64,000 nucleotides of DNA, from assembly GCA_903936705.1 (NCBI GenBank), contig CAIZWN010000020.1, positions 1 through 64,000 of the forward strand, read 5' to 3'. Each line of letters starts with the position of its first letter. Positions within the stretch are counted from its first letter, which is position 1. The DNA is from an uncultured Myxococcales bacterium. Lineage in GTDB: Bacteria; Myxococcota_A; UBA9042; DTJE01. Positions 9,198 through 16,667 of the stretch are shown in pieces. The translations under genes and the position numbers were made by a program. The notes under the pieces were generated by a model. That model did no database searches and was not told the origin of the DNA. It saw nothing but the letters and a program-made list of their open reading frames with translations.

Positions 9198-10750
9198 TTT
9201 GGGCACCCGATCTTGAACACCGCAAGATCAAGCATGAAGGGAGATTCGGGGTCGTTCTCATAGCGGATCTCGTCCACCTCATCCCGGCGTCCGGTCCCGC
9301 GATACAGCCGGTCAGGCAGATTGGCCACTAAACCGCCACCCTCGGAAATGCAGCAATAGGCATGCACAACGCCCGGCGGCACAAGGACCACCGCCGCAGC
9401 GCCTTCGCCAGCATCCATCACCATCCTGTTCCCGAACGTCGCCGAGTCAGCCCGGTTGTCCCACAGAACCAGCCGGAAAGTCCCGGATGATCCAAAGAAG
9501 AAGGCATCCGTCTGAAGTCGGTGTTCATGCGGGCCTCTATCCATCCCAGCCCTGGTCATGGACACATATCCCATCTGCGGCAAGAAACCGTCGGGAGCCT
9601 CGTCCGCACGGTAGAATTCGGCCAGCCATCCGCGGGCGTCCTCGAAGCTTTCGGGATGACGGACGGCCACCCCATCAATTGGTCCATGCACGAAAGATTT
9701 CCCTGAATCGACGGGACCAGCCTCGCCGGGAATCGTCATGCCACGGCTGTTGTAGTTGTCGTTGAAATAGCGGGCGAACTCGTCCGGCCTTTTGCCGTCC
9801 AGCGAGCCAGGATGCTGGACGTACCATTGCACGGTCGCCAACAGGGCGGTTTCAAACTGAAGGATTGGCAAGAAGCCCAGTTCGTCACGGGCCTTCGAGA
9901 AATCCAGGGCATAACGAAAGTCGTGCCCCGGACGATCCTCGACAAAAGTCAGAAGATCACGCGAACAGCCCAGATGGTCCAGGACCACCCTGGCAACATC
10001 AAGATTAGTCCTCTCGCAGGATGCCCCCAGGTTGTAGACCTGTCCCGAACTGCCCCGATCAAGCGCCGCCAGGATTCCGCGGCAATGGTCGTCCACATGG
10101 ATCCAGTCCCTTATGTTGTGGCCATTCCCGTATATCGGCACCGGCAGCGACCGCGTGGCCCGCAAAACCACCATCGGCAGGAATTTTTCGGGAAACTGGA
10201 AGGGGCCATAGTTGTTGGAACATCGCGTTATGACGACAGGCAGGCCGTGTGTACGAAACGCCGCAAGACACATGAGGTCGGCCGATGCCTTGGACGCGGC
10301 ATATGGGCTCGATGGTCTCAGGGCCGATGCCTCGGTGGCAGGCGGCGCCTCAAGGGGAATGTCCCCATAGACCTCGTCGGTCGACACCTGAAGAAAGCGC
10401 GAGACGCCGTGGCGAACGGCGGCATCCAGCAACGTCTGCGTGCCGACAACGTTGGTCCTGGCGAATGCTGAGGCCCCGAGAATACTGCGATCGACATGGG
10501 TCTCGGCAGCCAGGTTGATGATCGCGTCAAAGCCGGCGCCGCCCAGGATCCGGTCAAGCAGCCTGACGTCACAGATGTCCCCATGTACGAAATCGTACCG
10601 CGCGCCTCCCTCCAGGTCCCGAAGGTTCTCGCGCCGGCCGGCATATGTAAGAAGGTCAAGATTCGTGGCGATTACATGATCGTCGGCATGCAGAAGTCGC
10701 AGCAGATTCGAGCCGATGAACCCCGCGCCGCCGCACACCAGAATCTTCAT
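9194..10750 (-). CDS. rmlB: Fused dTDP-glucose 4,6-dehydratase and RmlC-like cupin
   Basis: The 518-aa product joins two enzymes of the rhamnose pathway. Residues 1 to about 320 are RmlB: GGAGFIGSN at the NAD-binding loop, STDEVYGD, the catalytic SPYAASK, and NNYGPFQFPEK. From about 345 to 510 a cupin of the RmlC type follows, with PHEH where RmlC has its Leu-His-Tyr/Phe-Gln motif, and VPPGVVHAYC near the end. This half would perform, or derives from, the 3,5-epimerase. It diverges around the catalytic His, so activity is less certain. The ATG at 10750 overlaps the rmlA stop by 4 nt. No separate rmlC is present in the window, which supports the fusion doing both jobs. Confidence 0.88.
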   Translation of the reverse strand: MKILVCGGAGFIGSNLLRLLHADDHVIATNLDLLTYAGRRENLRDLEGGARYDFVHGDICDVRLLDRILGGAGFDAIINLAAETHVDRSILGASAFARTNVVGTQTLLDAAVRHGVSRFLQVSTDEVYGDIPLEAPPATEASALRPSSPYAASKASADLMCLAAFRTHGLPVVITRCSNNYGPFQFPEKFLPMVVLRATRSLPVPIYGNGHNIRDWIHVDDHCRGILAALDRGSSGQVYNLGASCERTNLDVARVVLDHLGCSRDLLTFVEDRPGHDFRYALDFSKARDELGFLPILQFETALLATVQWYVQHPGSLDGKRPDEFARYFNDNYNSRGMTIPGEAGPVDSGKSFVHGPIDGVAVRHPESFEDARGWLAEFYRADEAPDGFLPQMGYVSMTRAGMDRGPHEHRLQTDAFFFGSSGTFRLVLWDNRADSATFGNRMVMDAGEGAAAVVLVPPGVVHAYCCISEGGGLVANLPDRLYRGTGRRDEVDEIRYENDPESPFMLDLAVFKIGCPK

Positions 10751-11475
10751 GTGGCAGACTCCCCGGAAACCGCAAGGCGGTTGGCAGCAGCCAGCGACTC
10801 GAATGTTCCGGCGTCGGTCCACCAGCCGTCAAGATTGTCCCACGCAAGGCGTCCTTGCGAGGCATACGCATTGTTCACGTCGGTGATTTCAAGCTCGCCA
10901 CGATCCGACGGCCTCAGGGAACGAATGTGGTCGAAAACGTCCGCGCTGTAGAAATATATGCCGGTCACCGCCAGCCTCGAAGGCGGCACTTCCGGCTTTT
11001 CGACAACACGCACCAGCCGATCGCCTTCCATCTGGGCGACTCCGAACCGGCCCGGATCATCGACCTCCTTCAACAGCAGCCTGGCGCCTGATGCCTGGTT
11101 CTGAAAGCCCAGGTATGCCTTCTCGAGGCTGCTTTCGAAGATGTTGTCGCCCAGGATCACAAGCATGGGAGAGCCGTTGCAGAATGACTCGGCAAGGCCA
11201 AGCGCCTGTGCGATCCCGCCCGGCTGGTCCTGGACTTTGTAGGTGAAGTCGCACCCGAAATCCCGACCGCTACCCAGCAGCCCCACAACATGCCCCATGT
11301 GTTCGCGCCCGGTGACGACAAGGATGTCGGAAATTCCAAGTGCCGTGAATTTCCCGACCGGGTGAAGGATCATCGGCAGTCGGCCGACCGGCAGAAGATG
11401 CTTGTTGGTGACCTGTGTCAACGGGTGCAGCCGGCTACCAGTCCCGCCTGCCAGAAGAACACCGCGTGTACGCAT
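10747..11475 (-). CDS. rmlA: Glucose-1-phosphate thymidylyltransferase
   Basis: This 242-aa nucleotidyltransferase starts dTDP-rhamnose synthesis by making dTDP-glucose from dTTP and glucose-1-phosphate. It has the signature LLAGGTGSRLHPLT at residues 7-20, the metal-binding Asp in ILGDNIFE, and VVEKPE. It is the short type, lacking the roughly 50-residue C-terminal extension of E. coli RmlA. ATG is preceded by AGGAG eight bases upstream. A 100-bp gap with a short CCCTG/CAGGG hairpin separates it from the radical SAM gene upstream. It is translationally coupled to the rmlB-rmlC fusion. Confidence 0.9.
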   Translation of the reverse strand: MRTRGVLLAGGTGSRLHPLTQVTNKHLLPVGRLPMILHPVGKFTALGISDILVVTGREHMGHVVGLLGSGRDFGCDFTYKVQDQPGGIAQALGLAESFCNGSPMLVILGDNIFESSLEKAYLGFQNQASGARLLLKEVDDPGRFGVAQMEGDRLVRVVEKPEVPPSRLAVTGIYFYSADVFDHIRSLRPSDRGELEITDVNNAYASQGRLAWDNLDGWWTDAGTFESLAAANRLAVSGESAT

Positions 11476-11575
11476 GAAGGCAGCTCCTGTTCAGGCCACA
11501 TCGCCCCCTGTCGCAACGGCACCGGCTGGTCCCTGCAAAACTCCAGGGATGGCCAACATCCCGGTAAGGAACAAT

Positions 11576-12667
11576 CTAGAGTTTGCAGCACCTGGCACAA
11601 CCTGGCAGCAAGCCCCGCCTGATCTCGCGCCTGAATGATCTATATCGCTTGTTGTTCCAAATCTGCTGCAGCGGTTCCTCAAGGATGTTGCCCATCGAGT
11701 ACGGATAGTACTGGCAAGGAAAGACCTGGCCGTCAGCCTGGATGTTTGTCGAATGCCAGATGAACAGGCACCGACGCCGACTGGCATACCCGGGTGCATA
11801 CCATTCGGAACACTCGGATGGCGAAAGGACCGGTCGTGTGGTCAGCCTGGCGTGCCTTCTGTTGGTCAGAATCCGCGGCAGATCAGCAAACTGTTCCGGA
11901 CGAACGTCGTGCAGGAACGTGAACAGTGCAGGTGCAGCGTCGCCCAACCTGGCCTTCCAGACCACCTTGTGCGCATCAGCCTCGGACGGCGTCGCGAAAC
12001 TCAGGTGACCCAGTCGAACTACCACCCCGGGCAGTGGCAGAACATCGTCAAGAAAGGCTTCGACGGTAGCAGATGACTCCCCGGTCAACACATAGTTCAA
12101 CTGGATTCCCGATCGCGGCATCCGTTCGGCCAGCCTGACCGCGGCATTTCGCAGGACATCATAGGCGCCAGGTCGGTTCACCTCGGCATCATGAAGGGTT
12201 CTATCACCACGGACACTGAGTACAACCATGTCCAGTCCGATGCCTACAAGACGATCGACCATGGATGGTTCAAGGAGAATGCCGTTTGAGACCAGTCCTG
12301 TCTTCAGGCCAGCCTTCCTGGACAACGCCAGGATATTGAAAACATCCGAACGAACCAGGGGCTCGCCGCCTGTAAGAAAGATGCCAGCCCGGTACGGGGC
12401 CGCCTGTGCGACCAGCGATGCGAAATCATTGATCCCAAGTTCTGATGCACCTCGATTGTCGCGGTTATAACAGCACTCGCACGCGAGGTTGCATCGGTTC
12501 GTGACCGACACGTTCAACGTGGTAGGAAATTCCGACGCAGTCCCGTCGCCGCGGTAGCGCAGGGCAAGCTTGACCCCTTCGGCAACCATCCTGCCAAACG
12601 GCATCCAGGCCCTGTACAGCCTGAATTCGGTCAGCTTCGAACCCAGCGTGATTCCAAGACCCGGCAT
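11576..12667 (-). CDS. Radical SAM protein with SPASM-like C-terminus
   Basis: This 363-aa protein has the radical SAM cluster motif Cys59-x3-Cys63-x2-Cys66 and the SAM-binding GGEPL. A Cys-rich C-terminal part (CSEW, RRCLF, FPCQYYP, GCARCCKL) resembles SPASM or twitch auxiliary-cluster domains. Such proteins modify peptides or other small substrates by radical chemistry, often with an extra Fe-S cluster. No small precursor peptide was seen beside it. It lies upstream of rmlA on the same strand with a 100-bp gap, so a role in decorating a rhamnose-containing polymer or lipid is possible but unproven. The ribosome site is weak (GAGTTGGGG). Confidence 0.8.
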   Translation of the reverse strand: MPGLGITLGSKLTEFRLYRAWMPFGRMVAEGVKLALRYRGDGTASEFPTTLNVSVTNRCNLACECCYNRDNRGASELGINDFASLVAQAAPYRAGIFLTGGEPLVRSDVFNILALSRKAGLKTGLVSNGILLEPSMVDRLVGIGLDMVVLSVRGDRTLHDAEVNRPGAYDVLRNAAVRLAERMPRSGIQLNYVLTGESSATVEAFLDDVLPLPGVVVRLGHLSFATPSEADAHKVVWKARLGDAAPALFTFLHDVRPEQFADLPRILTNRRHARLTTRPVLSPSECSEWYAPGYASRRRCLFIWHSTNIQADGQVFPCQYYPYSMGNILEEPLQQIWNNKRYRSFRREIRRGLLPGCARCCKL

Positions 12668-12869
12668 GCCCCAACTCGTGCAGTCCCCGACCGATTATAG
12701 CGACGAAGACATCCAAAGGCCCCCAATACGTTTTCATTCCGGCTTGGGCGGGTCGCCGACTAGCACGTCAGCGGGTTGACGTCTCAACGCGGATCGCAGA
12801 TACCTGCCGTCAAGACCGAGGGACGAAGTCGGGTAAGGTGCGGGTGTGCATCCTGCTGTGGAGGATACG

Positions 12870-14594
12870 ATGAGACGTCACTTCGTTTGGACCAGGTTTG
12901 CGGTTGTTGCCATCGCTGCCCTTCTGGCGACGACCTGCGCGAAGGAGGCTGCCTTGACGAAAACGAAGAGTGCCAATGACCCGGCTGATGAAGCCAGGTC
13001 CTTCCTGGGCGGCTACAACATACGACGCACCCAACTGGACAAGGTTGCGGCCGAGGCCTATTGGAAGGCGGCCAACACCGGGAACAAGCAGGATTTTGAG
13101 GCATTCGCCGCGGCGGATCTGGCCTCGCGCAGCTATCACAGTGATCCCGACGCATTTGCCACGATACGTCGTCTTCTGGGGCAGTCCGACCGCCTGGATT
13201 CCGTGACGAACCGTGCCCTCCAGGTGGCCAAGCTGGCGTTCGAAGAAAACCAGTTGGCCCAGGCCGTGCTGCAGGAACTGGCCAGCAAGGGTTCCGAAAT
13301 CGAGCAGGTTTTCAACACATACCGAGCCACTCTGGACGGCAAGGAGTACACGAACAACCAGCTTCTGGAAGCCCTCGAGAAAGAGAAGAAATCCCCCCGC
13401 AGGAAGGCGGTCTGGGAGGCGCTGAAGCAGGTCGGCGCAAAGGTCGGCCCCATGCTGGTGGATCTTGCGCACGTGCGAAACCGCGCTGCAGTTACTCTGG
13501 GCTACAAGAATTTTTGGGACATGAAGATCAGGATGCAGGAACACGATCCTGCCATGCTGCTGACGCTGTTCGACCGTCTGGAAGCCGAGACAAACGCGCC
13601 GTTTGCGACCATGAAGGCAAGCCTGGATGCCGAACTATCGGCCCGCCTGAAGGTGTCGGTCGGTGCGATGATGCCCTGGCACTACGACAATCCTTTCTTC
13701 CAGGCTGCGCCGCCCTCGGCAAAAATCGACCCCGACGTGTTCTACGCGAAACGCAAGAAGGAAGACATCGTCGCAATCGCACAGCGTTTCTACACGGACA
13801 TCGGGTTGCCACTGGACGCGATCATCGCGAAATCGGACTACTACGAACGCGAGGGCAAGGACCAGCACGCCTTCTGTATCGACGTGGACCGTGCCGGCGA
13901 CGTCCGCATGCTGCTGAACATCCAGCCGAAGGCCGAGTGGATGGACACCATGCTGCACGAGTCCGGCCACGCAGTTTACGCGGCTTACAACGACCCGGCG
14001 ATTCCCTACAACATCCGCGACGCAGCGCACATCCTGACCACCGAGGGCGTTGCCATGCTGTTCGGGGCGCTGGGACAGAACCCGACGTGGATGGTCGCCT
14101 ACGCTGGCGTTGATCCGACCAAGGCCGAGAAGGCAAAGGACGCCCTGTACGAGCAACGCCGCCGCGAGCAACTGATCTTCGCTCGCTGGGCGATGGTCAT
14201 GTTCAGGTTCGAAAAGGCTCTGTACGAGAACCCGCAGCAGGATCTGAACCGCCTGTGGTACGACACCGTCGAGAGACTCCAGTTGCTGAAGCGTCCCGCC
14301 GGCCGTGACCTGCCAGACTGGGCGGCCAAGCCGCATTTCACGATCGCGCCGGTGTACTACCACAACTACCTGCTGGGCGAGCTGTTCGCTGCCCAGTTGA
14401 GGTCGCAACTGGCAACGATGTCCGGGCACAAGGGGCCTGTGAAGACGCTGTCCTTCAACGGCCGCAAGGACTTCGGCAAGTTCTTCGAGGAACAGGTCTT
14501 TGCTCCGTGCATGCGATGGGAGTGGCCCGAGTTCGTGCGCCGATCCACCGGGCGCGACCTGGGTCCCGAGGCCTTTGTGGCCGAGGTACAGTAG
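12870..14594 (+). CDS. M2-like zinc metallopeptidase, probable lipoprotein
   Basis: The ATG at 12870 follows GGAGG by 5 nt and gives 574 aa with a hydrophobic signal segment ending at Cys23 (ATTC; Thr at -1 is unusual for a lipobox). Zinc-binding HESGH is at 363-367 with the third ligand in TTEGVA about 25 residues later. This fits peptidase family M2 (angiotensin-converting-enzyme-like dipeptidyl carboxypeptidase) and the helical body before it. It probably trims peptides at the envelope. Its stop lies 8 bp before the next gene, suggesting co-transcription with the membrane protein. Confidence is high for a peptidase and lower for anchoring. Confidence 0.85.
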   Translation: MRRHFVWTRFAVVAIAALLATTCAKEAALTKTKSANDPADEARSFLGGYNIRRTQLDKVAAEAYWKAANTGNKQDFEAFAAADLASRSYHSDPDAFATIRRLLGQSDRLDSVTNRALQVAKLAFEENQLAQAVLQELASKGSEIEQVFNTYRATLDGKEYTNNQLLEALEKEKKSPRRKAVWEALKQVGAKVGPMLVDLAHVRNRAAVTLGYKNFWDMKIRMQEHDPAMLLTLFDRLEAETNAPFATMKASLDAELSARLKVSVGAMMPWHYDNPFFQAAPPSAKIDPDVFYAKRKKEDIVAIAQRFYTDIGLPLDAIIAKSDYYEREGKDQHAFCIDVDRAGDVRMLLNIQPKAEWMDTMLHESGHAVYAAYNDPAIPYNIRDAAHILTTEGVAMLFGALGQNPTWMVAYAGVDPTKAEKAKDALYEQRRREQLIFARWAMVMFRFEKALYENPQQDLNRLWYDTVERLQLLKRPAGRDLPDWAAKPHFTIAPVYYHNYLLGELFAAQLRSQLATMSGHKGPVKTLSFNGRKDFGKFFEEQVFAPCMRWEWPEFVRRSTGRDLGPEAFVAEVQ

Positions 14595-14601
14595 GCTCGG
14601 A

Positions 14602-15927
14602 TTGAATTCAACCAGCAACGATGAACGATCGGTGTTCCGTCACTGGTGGCCGCTTGCCGCTTCGTGGCTGATGATGGGCCTTGAACTGCCCCTGGTCACC
14701 GCCACGATGGCGAGGCTGCCCGACCCGCGCATTTCGCTGGCCGCTTACGGCGGAGTCGTCTTCCCAATATCGCTGGTGATCGAGGGCCCGATCATCATGC
14801 TGTTGTCAGCCTCCACCGCCATGGCGCGAGATCGCCATTCCTACGAGCTGATGAATCGCTTCACGTGGGCTTTGGCTGGCGCCCTTACTGCCATTCACGC
14901 GCTAGTGGCATTCACTCCTCTGTTCGACATAGTTGCCGGCCAATGGCTGGGCGTGCCGGTCGAGACCCTGGAACCGGCACGAATCGGCCTGCGCATCCTG
15001 ACTCCGTGGACCGCTGCAATCGCCTATCGCCGCTATCAGCAAGGGGTCCTGATCCGATACGAGCGGACCGGCTGGATCGGCGTGGGCACGGCCGTCCGGC
15101 TGGCAGCCAACCTGCTTGTTCTTGGTGTCGGACTAGCCCATGGCCGTGTGCCAGGAATAGTGGTTGGGGCCTCTGCCGTGGCGGCTGGCGTTCTCAGCGA
15201 AGCCGCGTTCATGGGGATCGCGGTTCGACCGGTGCTGCGACAGTTCGTGTACCCGGCAACGACGCAGACTCCGCCGCTGCGGCTGGCGGCATTTCTTCGC
15301 TTCTACGTGCCGCTGGCGCTGACACCATTGATCGGCCTGGCATCCCTGCCTCTGGCCAGCGCAGCGGTCAGCCGAATGCCGAATGCCTTCGACTCACTGG
15401 CAACATGGCCGGCTTTGAACGGCGTGGTGTTCCTGCTGCGCAGCGTGGGCTTTGCGTTCAACGAGATTGTGGTGGCGCGAGTGGAACAGCCCGCCGCCGT
15501 CCCGGCCTTGCGTAGATTCGCGATAGTTCTGTCGATGGTGGTGACAGGCGTGCTGGTCCTTGCGGTTGTGACACCTCTGGGCCATGTCTGGTTCGAGGAC
15601 GCATCCGCCCTGTCCGGGGATCTGGCTGCCCTTGCCGGAACCGCGCTGATCTTCTCGCTGGCCCTCCCGGCCCTGGCGGTCCAGCAAAGCTGGTACCAGG
15701 GCCTCCTGGTTGCCGGCCGCAAGACCAGGGCAGTTATTGAAGCCGTCCTGGTGTACGTGATTCTTCTGGTCGCGTGCCTGGTTGCCGGGGTGATTTCAGG
15801 AGCCGTCACCGGCCTGTATGTAGGGGTGCTGGCCAATACAATCGCCAGCCTCGGCCAGAACTTGTGGATGCGCTCACAAGCCAGAAGCGTACTGGACAGG
15901 CTGGCCACCACCGAAGCGCAACGCTGA
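14602..15927 (+). CDS. Polytopic membrane protein, MATE/ANKH-like
   Basis: About 441 aa with roughly twelve hydrophobic segments. The start is uncertain: TTG at 14602, just after the peptidase stop, or GTG at 14632. The N-terminal HWWPLAASWLMMGLELPL and the paired architecture recall the multidrug/oligosaccharide flippase superfamily, including the ANKH-like branch. I cannot assign a substrate. No cluster of charged residues or soluble domain is present. It follows the metallopeptidase by 8 bp and converges on a TetR gene 17 bp away. Confidence 0.6.
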   Translation: MNSTSNDERSVFRHWWPLAASWLMMGLELPLVTATMARLPDPRISLAAYGGVVFPISLVIEGPIIMLLSASTAMARDRHSYELMNRFTWALAGALTAIHALVAFTPLFDIVAGQWLGVPVETLEPARIGLRILTPWTAAIAYRRYQQGVLIRYERTGWIGVGTAVRLAANLLVLGVGLAHGRVPGIVVGASAVAAGVLSEAAFMGIAVRPVLRQFVYPATTQTPPLRLAAFLRFYVPLALTPLIGLASLPLASAAVSRMPNAFDSLATWPALNGVVFLLRSVGFAFNEIVVARVEQPAAVPALRRFAIVLSMVVTGVLVLAVVTPLGHVWFEDASALSGDLAALAGTALIFSLALPALAVQQSWYQGLLVAGRKTRAVIEAVLVYVILLVACLVAGVISGAVTGLYVGVLANTIASLGQNLWMRSQARSVLDRLATTEAQR

Positions 15928-15943
15928 CCGACCTCGGTGCCGA

Positions 15944-16594
15944 TCAGGAAGTTCCTTCGGGGACGTCCCTGGGTCTGCCGGCGCCCTGGTGATTGACCTC
16001 CGACCTCGTCATCAGCCTGGCCACAATGGGATCCAGGTCTGAAAGCACGGCGACCAGGTCGTCACCAACGTTGATCAAATCCTCGACGCAGCCGTTCGAG
16101 AACCACTCCTTCAGTGTGGCGCGAACCCCACCGTATATGATCCCGGCAAGCATCCGGGCCGCCTTTCCGGGGACGGCCCCTGCCTCCAGGGATTTCGCGA
16201 TCAACTCCTCGTTGGATCGATCAACCTCGGCCTCCAGAGCCAACAGCGATGCCGATGTGCTGACGTAGGCCATTTCGCGCAGCAACTGATCCTTCTGGCC
16301 CACGTACCATCGACTGTATCCAAGAAGGCCATTGATCACGGCTCGCAGGGGTGACGCAGGGTCCCGGCACTTGTCAAGGTTCTCCCTCAGCAGCCTGGTG
16401 CTCTCCTCGGCATTGGGGAAGGCCACGTCCAGCTTGGTCGGAAAGTACCTGAAGAAGGTCCGCTGCGAGATCCCGGAGGCTCGGGCGATATCGTCCACGG
16501 TAGTACGATCGTACCCCTGGTCACAGAACTTTTCGGCGGCGACCGCAATCAATCGGTCTCGTATCGCCTGCTTCTTTTCGGCGCGTCTTGCCAT
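15944..16594 (-). CDS. TetR/AcrR family transcriptional regulator
   Basis: This 216-aa protein has a TetR helix-turn-helix at residues about 10-55 (TTVDDIARASGISQRTFFRYF) and a helical ligand-binding C-terminal domain. It lies 73 bp downstream of the PEP/pyruvate-binding gene on the same strand. It is the probable regulator of that gene, the RND exporter and the PhnD-like protein, as TetR repressors often sit at the end of exporter operons. The effector is unknown. A separate promoter in the 73-bp gap is possible but none is clear. Confidence 0.88.
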   Translation of the reverse strand: MARRAEKKQAIRDRLIAVAAEKFCDQGYDRTTVDDIARASGISQRTFFRYFPTKLDVAFPNAEESTRLLRENLDKCRDPASPLRAVINGLLGYSRWYVGQKDQLLREMAYVSTSASLLALEAEVDRSNEELIAKSLEAGAVPGKAARMLAGIIYGGVRATLKEWFSNGCVEDLINVGDDLVAVLSDLDPIVARLMTRSEVNHQGAGRPRDVPEGTS

Positions 16595-16667
16595 GAAAAT
16601 CCCCGCTTGCCCGACAGGCAGGAACCTACACCGTCAAACCAGTTTCTACAACGAAGGGCTGGCCTGA

